A stretch of DNA of 64,000 nucleotides from JAJKJG01 sp036389455. GTDB lineage: Bacteria > Pseudomonadota > Alphaproteobacteria > Rhizobiales > Beijerinckiaceae. Below the pieces are notes generated by a model, which did no database searches, was not told the origin of the DNA, and saw only the letters and a program-made list of their open reading frames with translations. The stretch spans positions 1 through 64,000 of the forward strand of contig DASVPW010000119.1 of NCBI GenBank assembly GCA_036389455.1, given 5' to 3'. Positions 8,698-17,840 of this stretch are shown here, in pieces; positions within the stretch are counted from its first letter, which is position 1, and each line of letters starts with the position of its first letter. The position numbers and the translations under genes are program-made.

Positions 8698-10215
8698 ATG
8701 GAAGCGTTCGAGCTCCTCTGGCACGGGTTCCAGGTCCTCCTGACCTTCAAGACCCTGTCGCTCATGATGGTCGGGCTCGTGCTCGGCATCTTCGTCGGCG
8801 TGCTGCCGGGCCTCGGGGGCCCGAACGGCGTCGCGATCCTGTTGCCGCTCACCTTCACGATGGACCCGACCTCGGCCATCGTGATGCTGTCCTCGATCTA
8901 CTGGGGCGCGCTGTTCGGCGGCGCCATCACCTCGATCCTGTTCAACATCCCGGGCGAGGCGTGGTCGGTCGCCACGACCTTCGACGGCTATCCGATGGCG
9001 CAGCAGGGGAGGGCGGCCGAGGCGCTCACCGCCGCCTTCACCTCCTCCTTCATCGGCTCCTTTGTGGCGGTGGTGCTGATCACGTTCCTCGCCCCGCGCA
9101 TCGCCGGCTTCGCGCTCCGCTTCGGCCCGCCGGAGTTCTTCGCCGTCTATCTCCTGACCTTCTGCTCGTTCGTGGGCTTGGGCCGCGAGCAGCGCCACAA
9201 GATCGTCATCTCCATGTCGCTGGGCCTGCTCCTCGCCGGCATCGGCATGGACACGGTGTCGGGGCAGCTGCGCATGACCTTCGGCTCGACGGACCTCCTG
9301 CGCGGCGTCAACTTCCTCGTCGCCGTCATCGGTCTCTTTGGCATCAGCGAAATCCTCCTCACCATGGAGGAGCGGCTCGCGCTGCACGGCCACGTCGCCA
9401 AGATCAGCCCGCGCGTCGTCTGGGAGACCTGGAAGACGCTGCCGCGCTACTGGGTGACGCTGGTGCGCTCCTCCGCCATCGGCTGCTGGCTCGGGATCAC
9501 GCCGGGCGGCGCCATCGCCGCCTCATTCATGGGCTACAACCTCGCCAAGCGCTTCGCCCGCGACAAGGAGAGCTTCGGTACGGGCCGCATCGACGGCGTG
9601 CTGGCGCCCGAGACCGCGGCGCACGCCGCCGGCACCTCGGCGCTTCTGCCGATGCTGGCGCTCGGCATCCCGGGCTCCGGCACCGCCGCGATCCTCCTCG
9701 GCGGCCTCATGGTTTGGGGCTTGAATCCGGGACCGCTCCTCTTCGTCGAGCAGAAGAGCTTCGTGTGGGGGCTCATCGCCTCGATGTACCTCGGCAACAT
9801 CGTCGGCCTTGTGCTCGTGCTCTCGACGGTGCCGCTCTTCGCCGCGGTGCTGCGGGTGCCCTTCGCCGCGATCGCCCCGATGATCCTCGTCTCCTGCGCG
9901 ATCGGCGCCTATGCGGTCCAGAACGCCATGTTCGACATCTGGCTGATGCTGCTGTTCGGCGTCGTCGGCTACGTGTTCAAGAAGCGCGGCTACCCGCTTG
10001 CGCCCCTGACCCTCGCCCTCGTCCTCGGCAGCCGCACCGAGGACGCGTTCCGGCTCGCCATGATCGGGGCCGGCGGGGATCTGCGGGTGTTCTGGTCGAA
10101 CTGGCTCGTCGGCACGATCACGACGCTTGCCCTCGTGATGCTGTTCTGGCCGCTCATCGAGAAGGCCATCGGCGGCGCCGGGCGTCTCGTCCGGGTCCGG
10201 CCGGCGAAGGCTTGA
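8698..10215 (+). CDS. tctA: TctA-family large membrane subunit of a TTT transporter
   Basis: A 505-residue polytopic membrane protein. The hallmark glycine-rich segment GVLPGLGGPNG with the following ILLPLTF is near residues 38-55, and a second inverted-repeat counterpart GIPGSGTAAILLGG lies near residue 322. These two helical hairpins form the substrate and ion site in TctA proteins. It follows tctB by nine bases and completes the receptor/TctB/TctA set. It imports a carboxylate into the cytosol using an ion gradient. Confidence 0.95.
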   Translation: MEAFELLWHGFQVLLTFKTLSLMMVGLVLGIFVGVLPGLGGPNGVAILLPLTFTMDPTSAIVMLSSIYWGALFGGAITSILFNIPGEAWSVATTFDGYPMAQQGRAAEALTAAFTSSFIGSFVAVVLITFLAPRIAGFALRFGPPEFFAVYLLTFCSFVGLGREQRHKIVISMSLGLLLAGIGMDTVSGQLRMTFGSTDLLRGVNFLVAVIGLFGISEILLTMEERLALHGHVAKISPRVVWETWKTLPRYWVTLVRSSAIGCWLGITPGGAIAASFMGYNLAKRFARDKESFGTGRIDGVLAPETAAHAAGTSALLPMLALGIPGSGTAAILLGGLMVWGLNPGPLLFVEQKSFVWGLIASMYLGNIVGLVLVLSTVPLFAAVLRVPFAAIAPMILVSCAIGAYAVQNAMFDIWLMLLFGVVGYVFKKRGYPLAPLTLALVLGSRTEDAFRLAMIGAGGDLRVFWSNWLVGTITTLALVMLFWPLIEKAIGGAGRLVRVRPAKA

Positions 10216-10265
10216 GTCTTGCACTAAAACGACAAACCAGCACGGGTGGGACAAGGAAAGAAACA

Positions 10266-11789
10266 ATGGGCAAAGCGCACAAGCTCCTCGGCCTCGCGAT
10301 CGCGGGCCTCGTCGCCGCTATGGGCCCGGCGCTCGCCGGCAAGCGCGACCAGACGGTCAAGTTCGCCTACGACCAGGCGCCGGAGAACGTCGACCCGTTC
10401 TTCAACAACGTGCGCATCGGCGTGATCATCGGCCAGCACGTCTGGGACACGCTCGTCTACCGCGATCCGAACACCGGCGAGTACAAGGGCCAGCTCGCGA
10501 GCGCGTGGCGCCAGGTCGACGACAGGACGATCGAGTTCGACCTGCGCCAGGGCGTGAAGTTCCACAACGGCGAGGAGTTCGACGCCGACGATGTCGTCTA
10601 CACCCTCAACTTCGTCTCCAAACCCGAGAACAAGGTCCCGACCCAGTCGAACGTGAACTGGATCGACCACGCCGAGAAGGTCGACAAGTACAAGGTCCGG
10701 GTGATCACGAAGAAGGTCTTCCCCGCCGCGATCGAGTATCTCGCCGGCCCGGTGGTGATGCACCCGAACGAGTACTACGAGAAGAGCGGGCCGAAGGGCC
10801 AGAACGAGAAGCCGGTCGGCTCCGGCCCGTACCGGGTCGTGAGCCACGTCCTCGGCAAGTCGATCGTCCTCGAGCGCAACCCGGACTACTTCAAGGACTC
10901 CCCGAAGGGGCAGGTGAAGGGCGTCCGCAGGATCGAGATCCGGTTCATTCCGGACCGCCAGACCCAGCTCGCCGAGCTCCTGTCGGGCGGCGTCGACTTC
11001 CTGATGCACGTGCCGAAGGACCAGGCCGACCAGGTCAAGACGATGCCGAACCTGCAGGTCGTCTCGGGCGAGACCATGCGCATCGTCTTCCTGCAGATGA
11101 ACGCGCAGGAGACCTCGGCCTTCCCGCCGCTCAAGGACGTGCGCGTCCGCCGCGCCCTCAACCACGCCATCGACCGCGAGAGCATGGTCAAGAACCTCGT
11201 CGGCGAGGGCTCGCGCGTCATCAACACGATTTGCTTCCCCTCGCAGTTCGGCTGCACCGACGAGGGCGCGCCGCGCTACGAGTACAACCCCGCCAAGGCG
11301 AAGCAGATGCTCGCCGAGGCCGGCTACCCGAACGGCTTCGAGGCGCCGATCTTCGCCTATCGGGAGCGCAGCCAGACCGAGGCCATGATCGGCTACCTCC
11401 AGGCGGTCGGGATCAAGGCGAACCTCAACTTCCTGCAATACGCCGCCATGCGCGAGCAGGTGCGCGGGAACAAGGCCGCCTTCGTGCACCAGACCTGGGG
11501 CTCGTTCTCGGTCAACGACGTCTCGGCCGCGACGCCGGTCTACTTCGGCTTCGTCGATGACGACATCGCCCACGACCCGGAGGTCCGCGACCTCCTGAAC
11601 AAGGGCGACAACTCGATCGACCCGAACGTGCGCAAGGAGGCCTACAAGAAGGCGCTCGCGCTCGTCGCCGAGCGGGCCTACACGATCCCGCTCTACTCGC
11701 TCCCGGTCTACTACGCCGCGACCGCGGACCTCGTCTTCAAGGCCTACCCGGACGAGATGCCGCGCTTCTGGGAGATGACGTGGAAGTGA
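10266..11789 (+). CDS. peptide-type ABC transporter substrate-binding protein (family 5)
   Basis: A 507-residue periplasmic protein with a signal peptide ending near ALAG (residue 24). The mature sequence follows the DppA/OppA fold: DTLVYRDPNTGEYKGQLASA, then FDLRQGVKFHNGEEF, and PVGSGPY. The start at 10266 follows an AAGGAAAG site. It leads a five-gene importer (two permeases, two ATPases) plus a peptidase. Ligands of this family include di- and oligopeptides, opines and glutathione; the exact one is unknown. Confidence 0.92.
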   Translation: MGKAHKLLGLAIAGLVAAMGPALAGKRDQTVKFAYDQAPENVDPFFNNVRIGVIIGQHVWDTLVYRDPNTGEYKGQLASAWRQVDDRTIEFDLRQGVKFHNGEEFDADDVVYTLNFVSKPENKVPTQSNVNWIDHAEKVDKYKVRVITKKVFPAAIEYLAGPVVMHPNEYYEKSGPKGQNEKPVGSGPYRVVSHVLGKSIVLERNPDYFKDSPKGQVKGVRRIEIRFIPDRQTQLAELLSGGVDFLMHVPKDQADQVKTMPNLQVVSGETMRIVFLQMNAQETSAFPPLKDVRVRRALNHAIDRESMVKNLVGEGSRVINTICFPSQFGCTDEGAPRYEYNPAKAKQMLAEAGYPNGFEAPIFAYRERSQTEAMIGYLQAVGIKANLNFLQYAAMREQVRGNKAAFVHQTWGSFSVNDVSAATPVYFGFVDDDIAHDPEVRDLLNKGDNSIDPNVRKEAYKKALALVAERAYTIPLYSLPVYYAATADLVFKAYPDEMPRFWEMTWK

Positions 11790-11882
11790 TCCGGCGCCGC
11801 GCCAAGTCCGCGACCCGAGGGAAAAGCCCTATCCGGTGAGGGCGCTCCCCTCGCCCGGACGCCGCCCGCCGGTGGCGCTCGA

Positions 11883-11901
11883 CCTCTCCCTCCCGGAGAG
11901 G
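11883..11901 (+). terminator. weak hairpin between binding protein and permease genes
   Basis: Seven-base arms CCTCTCC (11883-11889) and GGAGAGG (11895-11901) flank a five-base loop. There is no T run. It lies in the 123-base gap after the binding-protein gene, where an mRNA-stabilising or attenuating hairpin is often found. Confidence 0.35.
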
Positions 11902-11912
11902 TAGGTTCCGCC

Positions 11913-12830
11913 ATGCTCGCCTTCATTCTGAAGCGGCTCGGTCTCGCCCTCCTCGTGGCGCTCGCGGTCTCGCTCATCAGCTTCACGCTGGTGCGCCTGT
12001 CCGGCGACGTCGCGACGGCGCTCGCCGGCGAAGGGGCCCGGGCCGAGGACGTCGAGGCGGTGCGGCGCAGCTTCGGCCTCGACCGGCCGCTCGCCGTGCA
12101 GTACCTCGACTGGCTGTGGCGCACGGTGCAGGGCGACTTCGGCACCTCGCTGTACTTCAAGACCGACGTCGTCGGCCTCGTCATGGATAAGCTCCCGACG
12201 ACGCTCATCCTCGCCGTGCTGTCGCTCGCCTTCGCGCTCGCGGTGTCGATCCCGCTCGGGGTCGCGGCGGCGGTATGGCGGGACAGCTGGATCGACCGCC
12301 TCGCGCTTGCGCTTGCGGTCGTCGGCCAGGCGCTGCCGAACTTCTTCTTCGCGCTCCTCCTGATCATGCTCTTCTCCATCCAACTGCGCTGGCTGCCGGT
12401 GTCGGGGAGCGGCACCTGGGCCCATTTCGTCATGCCGACGATCGCGCTCGGCTACTACGTGGCGCCCGCCTTCATGCGCCTCACCCGCGCCGGCATGGTC
12501 GAGGTGCTCTCCTCCGACTACATCCGCACCGCGCGGGCGAAGGGGCTGCCGGCCCGCACGGTCGTGTTCAAGCATGCGTTGAGGAACGCCGTGGTGCCGG
12601 TCGTGGCGCTCGCGGCCGTGCAGCTCGGCTTTCTCTTGGGCGGATCGGTCGTGGTCGAGACGATCTTCGCCCTCGATGGGCTCGGCTTCCTCGCCTACGA
12701 GAGCATCACCCACAAGGACTTCCCCGTCACGCAGGCCGTGGTGATGCTGCTCTCCGTGTTCTACGTCCTCCTGACGCTCGCGGCCGACGTCGCGAACGCC
12801 TGGCTCGACCCGCGCATCCGGGTGGCGTGA
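11913..12830 (+). CDS. peptide-type ABC transporter permease (DppB-like)
   Basis: A 305-residue inner-membrane protein with about six transmembrane segments. The N-terminal MLAFILKRLGLALLVALAV segment and the RRSFGLDRPLAVQYLDWL stretch are typical of DppB/GsiC permeases. The coupling-helix (EAA-like) region YIRTARAKGLPARTVVFKHA is near residue 205-225. It overlaps the next permease gene by one base (TGATG at 12828-12832), which indicates translational coupling. Confidence 0.93.
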   Translation: MLAFILKRLGLALLVALAVSLISFTLVRLSGDVATALAGEGARAEDVEAVRRSFGLDRPLAVQYLDWLWRTVQGDFGTSLYFKTDVVGLVMDKLPTTLILAVLSLAFALAVSIPLGVAAAVWRDSWIDRLALALAVVGQALPNFFFALLLIMLFSIQLRWLPVSGSGTWAHFVMPTIALGYYVAPAFMRLTRAGMVEVLSSDYIRTARAKGLPARTVVFKHALRNAVVPVVALAAVQLGFLLGGSVVVETIFALDGLGFLAYESITHKDFPVTQAVVMLLSVFYVLLTLAADVANAWLDPRIRVA

Positions 12831-13726
12831 TGGCGGAAGCCGCGCTCCAGATCCCGGACCTGATCGAGCCGACCGCGGGGGCGCGCCTGCGCGGCCGGGT
12901 CTTCGGCCAGACCAGCCTCGTGATCGGCCTTTCCATCCTCGGCCTGATCGCCGCGGTCGCGCTCCTCGCGCCGCTTCTTGCCCCGCACGACCCCTACGCC
13001 CAGGACCTGACGCGCCGGCTTATCCCGCCGTTCTGGTATCCGAAGGGGAATTGGGTCCACCCGCTCGGCACCGACAATCTCGGGCGCGACTACCTTTCGC
13101 GCACCCTGTACGGAGCCCGGATCTCGCTTCTCATCGGGCTTTCCGTGATGGTCATCTCCGGCGTCATCGGCACCGCCATGGGGCTCGTCGCCGGCTATTT
13201 CGGGGGGCGGATCGATCTCGCCGTCACCTTCCTGATCACGACCCGCCTCGCCATGCCGGTGATCCTCGTCGCGCTCGCCGTCGTGGCGCTCCTCGGCGGC
13301 TCGCTCACCGTCGTGATCCTGACCCTCGGCCTCCTCAAGTGGGACCGCTTCGCGGTCGTCATGCGCAGCGCGACCCAGCAGGCGCGGTCGCTCGATTACG
13401 TGGCGGCGGCCGAGGCCGCGGGCGCCTCGACGGCCAGGATCGTACTCGGCGAGGTCCTGCCCAACATCGCGCCGCACCTGATCGTCGTCGCGACCGTCGA
13501 GGCGGCGAGCGCGATCCTGCTCGAGGCGGCGCTGTCCTTCCTCGGTCTCGGGGTGCAGCCGCCGCTGCCGTCCTGGGGCCTGATGATCTCCGAGGCCAAG
13601 GCCTACATGTTCTTCTCGTTCTGGCTGATCGCGATCCCGGGCACGGCGCTCGCGCTCCTCGTCTTCGCCGTCAACCTTGCCGGCGACGGCCTGCGCGACG
13701 CCATCGCGCCCGAGGGGCGGGGCTGA
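12830..13726 (+). CDS. peptide-type ABC transporter permease (DppC-like)
   Basis: A 298-residue inner-membrane permease. HPLGTDNLGRDYLSRTLYGA near residues 78-98 is the DppC signature, and YVAAAEAAGASTARIV near 190-205 is the coupling helix that contacts the ATPases. The start ATG shares its first base with the previous stop, and the stop TGA shares its last base with the next ATG at 13726. It pairs with the DppB-like protein to form the channel. Confidence 0.93.
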   Translation: MAEAALQIPDLIEPTAGARLRGRVFGQTSLVIGLSILGLIAAVALLAPLLAPHDPYAQDLTRRLIPPFWYPKGNWVHPLGTDNLGRDYLSRTLYGARISLLIGLSVMVISGVIGTAMGLVAGYFGGRIDLAVTFLITTRLAMPVILVALAVVALLGGSLTVVILTLGLLKWDRFAVVMRSATQQARSLDYVAAAEAAGASTARIVLGEVLPNIAPHLIVVATVEAASAILLEAALSFLGLGVQPPLPSWGLMISEAKAYMFFSFWLIAIPGTALALLVFAVNLAGDGLRDAIAPEGRG

Positions 13727-14700
13727 TGGGCGAGGTCCTGCTCGAGGTCGAGGGCCTCAACGTCGAGATCGCCACCGGCGGCGGCACGCTGCACGCGGTG
13801 CGCGGCGTGTCCCTCGAGGTCCGCCGCGGCGAGACCCTTTGCCTCGTCGGCGAGTCCGGCTGCGGCAAGTCCATGACCGCCCTCGCGATCATGGATCTCC
13901 TCCCCCCGCAGGCGAGGCGCACCGCCAAGCGCCTGTGCTTTGCCGGACAGGATCTCCTCGGCGGCACCATGGAGCGGCTGCGCGGCGACCGCGTCGCCAT
14001 GATCTTCCAGGAGCCGATGACGGCGCTGAACCCGGCCTACACCATCGGGGACCAGCTCACCGAAGGGTATCTGCGGCACAAGGGCGGCTCCGCCGCCGCG
14101 GCGCGCGAGCGCGCCGTGCACCTCCTCGGCAAGGTCGGCATCGCGTCCGCCGGCGAGCGCCTGCGGCAGTATCCGCACCAGCTCTCCGGCGGGCTTCGCC
14201 AGCGCGTCATGATCGCCATGGCGCTGATGTGCGAGCCCGACCTACTCGTCGCGGACGAGCCGACGACGGCCCTCGACGTGACGGTCCAGGCCCAGATCCT
14301 GCGCCTCCTCGCCGGCCTCCAGCGCGAGCTCGGCATCGCCCTCGTGCTCATCACCCACGACCTCGGCATCGTGGCGCGCATCGCCCACCAGGTCGCGGTG
14401 ATGTACGCCGGCGAGGTCGTGGAGGCCGGCCCGGCGGAGGCGCTGTTCCGCAACCCCCGCCATCCCTACACGCAGGGGCTCATCGGCTGCATCCCGGTCC
14501 CGGGCCGCACGAAGCCCGGCGGGACGCTCGGCGTCATCCCGGGCGTGGTGCCGTCGCTCGTCGGCGACGTGCAGGGCTGCGCCTTCCGCAACCGCTGCGC
14601 CTATGCGCAAGACCGTTGCGCGGCACCACCCCCCGAGCGCCGCGGCGCCGCGGCGCACGAAAACGCGCACTCCTGGCGCTGCATCCTGGAGGCCGCGTGA
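13726..14700 (+). CDS. peptide-type ABC transporter ATP-binding protein (DppD-like)
   Basis: A 324-residue ATPase. Walker A GESGCGKS is at residues 42-49; the Q-loop context FQEPMTALNP, the signature LSGGLRQRV and Walker B LLVADEPTTALDV follow in order. The C-terminal oligopeptide extension contains the cysteine-bearing CAFRNRCAYAQDRC pattern, which in DppD/OppD proteins is part of a dimer or Fe-S-like region. It starts at a one-base overlap and its stop overlaps the GTG of the next ATPase. Confidence 0.93.
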   Translation: MGEVLLEVEGLNVEIATGGGTLHAVRGVSLEVRRGETLCLVGESGCGKSMTALAIMDLLPPQARRTAKRLCFAGQDLLGGTMERLRGDRVAMIFQEPMTALNPAYTIGDQLTEGYLRHKGGSAAAARERAVHLLGKVGIASAGERLRQYPHQLSGGLRQRVMIAMALMCEPDLLVADEPTTALDVTVQAQILRLLAGLQRELGIALVLITHDLGIVARIAHQVAVMYAGEVVEAGPAEALFRNPRHPYTQGLIGCIPVPGRTKPGGTLGVIPGVVPSLVGDVQGCAFRNRCAYAQDRCAAPPPERRGAAAHENAHSWRCILEAA

Positions 14701-15671
14701 CCGCGCTGATCCGCGCGCGCGGGCTGACGCGCTCCTTCCTGGTCGGGCAGGGGATGTTCCGCCCGAAGCGCACGCTGTACGCCGTCAACGGCGTCGACCT
14801 CGACATCGAGCGCGGCGAGGTCGTCGGCATCGTCGGCGAGTCCGGCTGCGGGAAATCGACGCTCGCCCGGATGCTGCTCGGGCTCCTCGCCCCGTCCTTC
14901 GGGACGGTCGCGCTCGACGGCAAGGATCTCGGCTCGCTCGGGCGGCGCGAGGTCGCGCGGCGGGTCCAGCCGGTGTTCCAGGACCCGTATTCCTCGCTTA
15001 ACCCGCGCCGGAAGGTCGCCTCGATCGTGGCGCTGCCGCTCGAGGTCCATGGCCTCGGCACCGCGACCGAGCGCCGGCGCAAGGCGATCGAGATGCTGGA
15101 GCGCGTCGGCCTGCTGTCGCGCTTCGCCGACCGGTTCCCGCGCGAGCTGTCCGGCGGCCAGCGCCAGCGCGTCGCCATCGCCCGCGCCCTCGTGATGCGC
15201 CCCGAGATCGTGATCTGCGACGAGCCGACCTCGGCTCTCGACGTCTCGGTGCAGTCGCAGATCCTGAACCTCCTCATGGACCTGCGCCGGGACTTCGGGC
15301 TCACCTACGTCTTCATCAGCCACAACCTCGCGGTCGTCGAGCACATCGCGAGCCGGGTCGCGGTCATGTACCTCGGGCGGATCGTCGAGGAGGCCCGCAC
15401 CGCGGCCCTGTTCGCCCGCCCGGTGCACCCCTACACGCGCGCGCTCCTGCAATCGGTCCTCACCCCCGAGCCAGGCCTCGGCATCCCGGAGACGGGTCTC
15501 GGCCTCGCCTTCCCGGATCCGCTCAACCCGCCCCCCGGCTGCCCGTTCCACCCCCGCTGCCCGGATGCCGTCGGGATCTGCCGCGCCACGATGCCGCCGC
15601 TTGTCGAGACCGCAGGCGGCGTCGCCGCCTGCCACGTCCACGCCCCGCCGCAAGGAGCGAAAGCCGCATGA
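14697..15671 (+). CDS. peptide-type ABC transporter ATP-binding protein (DppF-like)
   Basis: A 324-residue ATPase starting at GTG 14697, which overlaps the previous stop as GTGA. Walker A GESGCGKST is at residues 47-55, the DppF-typical Q-loop segment FQDPYSSLNPR follows, then LSGGQRQRV and CDEPTSALDVS. The C-terminal region has CPFHPRCPDAVGIC, the usual cysteine pattern. The gene overlaps the M20 peptidase by four bases, so the peptidase belongs to the same transcript. Confidence 0.93.
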   Translation: MTALIRARGLTRSFLVGQGMFRPKRTLYAVNGVDLDIERGEVVGIVGESGCGKSTLARMLLGLLAPSFGTVALDGKDLGSLGRREVARRVQPVFQDPYSSLNPRRKVASIVALPLEVHGLGTATERRRKAIEMLERVGLLSRFADRFPRELSGGQRQRVAIARALVMRPEIVICDEPTSALDVSVQSQILNLLMDLRRDFGLTYVFISHNLAVVEHIASRVAVMYLGRIVEEARTAALFARPVHPYTRALLQSVLTPEPGLGIPETGLGLAFPDPLNPPPGCPFHPRCPDAVGICRATMPPLVETAGGVAACHVHAPPQGAKAA

Positions 15672-17053
15672 GCCGCGAAGCCGCCGTCGCCCGCGCCCAG
15701 GAGTATTTCGACTCAGGGAATTTCAAGCGCGATTTGTCCCGCCGGGTCGCCATGCCGACCGAGAGCCAGAACCCGGAGCGGGCTCCCGTCCTCCTCGAGT
15801 ACATCGAGCGCGAGATGAAGCCGGCCCTCGAGGCCCTCGGCTTCACGACCGCCGTCCTGCACGAGGGGGAATGGCCCTTCCTCTTCGCCGAGCGCCGCGA
15901 GGACGAGGCGCTCCCGACGGTCTTCGGCTACGGCCACGGCGACGTCATTCGTGGCCTCGAAGACGGCTGGGAGAAAGGGCTCTCGCCCTGGACGCTCACC
16001 GAGCGCGGCGACCGCTGGTACGGACGCGGCGTCGTTGACAACAAGGGCCAGCACGCCATCAACATCGGGGCGCTCCGCGCCGTGCTGGAGACGCGGGGAA
16101 AGCTCGGCTTCAACGCCAAGTATCTCATCGAGATGGGCGAGGAGATGGGCTCGCCGGGCCTGCGCGAGCTCTGCACCCGCGAGAAGGAGCTGTTCCGCGC
16201 CGACGTGCTCATCGGCTCCGACGGGCCGCGCCTCACGGCCGCGCGCCCGACGGTGTTCCTCGGCTCCCGCGGCGGCCTGACCTTCGATCTCTGGATCGAC
16301 GCCCGCGAAGGCGGCCACCACTCGGGCAACTGGGGTGGGCTCCTCTCCGATCCCGCGATCCAGCTCGCCCACGCCATCGCATCGATCGCAGGACCGATGG
16401 GTCAGATCCGCATCCCCGAATGGGTGCCGGACGGCATCCCCGAGAACGTCCGCCGTGTCCTCGCCGACTGCGAGGTCGAGAGCGGCGAGGACGGCCCCGC
16501 GATCGATCCGGACTGGGGCGAGCCCGGCCTGACGGCCGCCGAGAAGGTGTTCGGCTGGTGCTCGTTCACCGTGCTCGCCTACGAGGCGGGGAACCCGAGG
16601 ACGCCGGTCAACGCCGTCCCGCCCCGGGCCTGGGCGCGCTGCCAGCTCCGCTTCGTCGTCGGCATCGATGGGGAGAACGCGTTGACCCCGCTGCGCCGCC
16701 ATCTCGACCGGCACGGCTTCCCGATGGTCGAGATCGCGAAGTCCCGCGACGAGGTCTTCCACGCGACCCGCCTCGATCCGGACCATCCCTGGGTGCAATG
16801 GGCCGTCGCCTCGATCGCCCGCACCACCAACAAGAGGCCGGCGATCCTGCCGAACCTCGGCGGCTCTCTCCCGAACGACATCTTCTCCGATCTCCTGGGG
16901 CTTCCGACCGTGTGGGTGCCGCACTCGTATCCGGCCTGCTCGCAGCACGCCCCGAACGAGCACCTGCCGGTCGCCATCGCGCGCGAAGGCCTCGGCCTCA
17001 TGGCCGGTCTCTATTGGGACCTCGGGGAACCGGGGACGCCTCCCAAGGCTTGA
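15668..17053 (+). CDS. M20-family metallopeptidase linked to the peptide importer
   Basis: A 461-residue cytosolic M20 peptidase/deacylase. Probable zinc ligands are H90 (GYGHGD), D124 (VVDNKGQH) and the glutamates of EMGEEMGSPG near residue 157, with the catalytic aspartate in GHGD. The start ATGA at 15668 overlaps the end of the upstream ATPase gene. The coupling implies that this enzyme hydrolyses the imported peptide or N-acyl amino acid. The family also contains succinyl-diaminopimelate desuccinylase and carnosinases, so the substrate is open. Confidence 0.88.
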   Translation: MSREAAVARAQEYFDSGNFKRDLSRRVAMPTESQNPERAPVLLEYIEREMKPALEALGFTTAVLHEGEWPFLFAERREDEALPTVFGYGHGDVIRGLEDGWEKGLSPWTLTERGDRWYGRGVVDNKGQHAINIGALRAVLETRGKLGFNAKYLIEMGEEMGSPGLRELCTREKELFRADVLIGSDGPRLTAARPTVFLGSRGGLTFDLWIDAREGGHHSGNWGGLLSDPAIQLAHAIASIAGPMGQIRIPEWVPDGIPENVRRVLADCEVESGEDGPAIDPDWGEPGLTAAEKVFGWCSFTVLAYEAGNPRTPVNAVPPRAWARCQLRFVVGIDGENALTPLRRHLDRHGFPMVEIAKSRDEVFHATRLDPDHPWVQWAVASIARTTNKRPAILPNLGGSLPNDIFSDLLGLPTVWVPHSYPACSQHAPNEHLPVAIAREGLGLMAGLYWDLGEPGTPPKA

Positions 17054-17059
17054 GGCGTC

Positions 17060-17812
17060 ATGCCGGGCGACGCGGACTGGGCCTTGTTTCTGGATTTCGA
17101 CGGCACCCTCGTCGAGATCGCCGACCGGCCCGAGGCCGTCGTGGTCGAGCCCGGCCTCACCGACACCCTCGCCACTCTGAGGGACGGCCTCGGCGGCGCG
17201 CTCGCCCTCGTCTCGGGACGCCCCATCGCCTCCCTCGACGGGTTCCTGACTCCCTACCGCTTCGACGCGGCGGGCCTGCACGGGGTCGAGCACCGCATCC
17301 GCGGCGAGCTCTTCCCCTGCCGGCCCGAGGCCCATCCGACGTTGCGGGACGCCGTCGAGGAACTGCCGGGCCGCCTGCCCCAGCACCCCGGCATCCTGAT
17401 CGAGGACAAGGGCTGCTCGGTCGGCGTCCACTGGCGTCTCGCGCCGGAGCACGACACCGAGGTCCTGGAGATCGTCGAGGAGCTTGCGACGGCGCTCGGC
17501 CCGAATTACCGCCTTCAGGCCGGCAAGGCGGTCGCCGAGATCCTGCCGGCCCGGGCCGCGAAGGGGCCGGCCATCGCCCATTTCCTGACCGAGGAACCGT
17601 TCCGGGGCCGGCGCGCGATCTTTTGCGGCGACGACCTCACGGACGAGCACGGGTTTCTCACGGTGAACGAGCTCGGCGGCGTCACCGTCCGGGTCGGACC
17701 CGGCCCGACCGGGGCGCGGCGGCGGGTCGAGACGCCGGCGGCGTTGCGGTCGTGCCTCGCCGCATGGGCGCGGCAGGGACGCGTCGATGTCGATATGCTC
17801 GGGCAGGCCTGA
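17060..17812 (+). CDS. otsB: trehalose-6-phosphate phosphatase
   Basis: A 250-residue HAD-superfamily enzyme. The nucleophile motif DFDGT is at residues 12-16, SGRP at 52-55, the AGLHGVE substrate motif at 71-77 and the metal motif GDDLTDE at 190-196; all key residues are present. It dephosphorylates trehalose-6-phosphate. No OtsA synthase is in the window; the gene sits seven bases after the peptidase and 28 bases before glucokinase, so it is probably co-transcribed with both. Confidence 0.93.
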   Translation: MPGDADWALFLDFDGTLVEIADRPEAVVVEPGLTDTLATLRDGLGGALALVSGRPIASLDGFLTPYRFDAAGLHGVEHRIRGELFPCRPEAHPTLRDAVEELPGRLPQHPGILIEDKGCSVGVHWRLAPEHDTEVLEIVEELATALGPNYRLQAGKAVAEILPARAAKGPAIAHFLTEEPFRGRRAIFCGDDLTDEHGFLTVNELGGVTVRVGPGPTGARRRVETPAALRSCLAAWARQGRVDVDMLGQA

Positions 17813-17840
17813 AGAATCGGGCCGCGGCCGAAGACGTGCA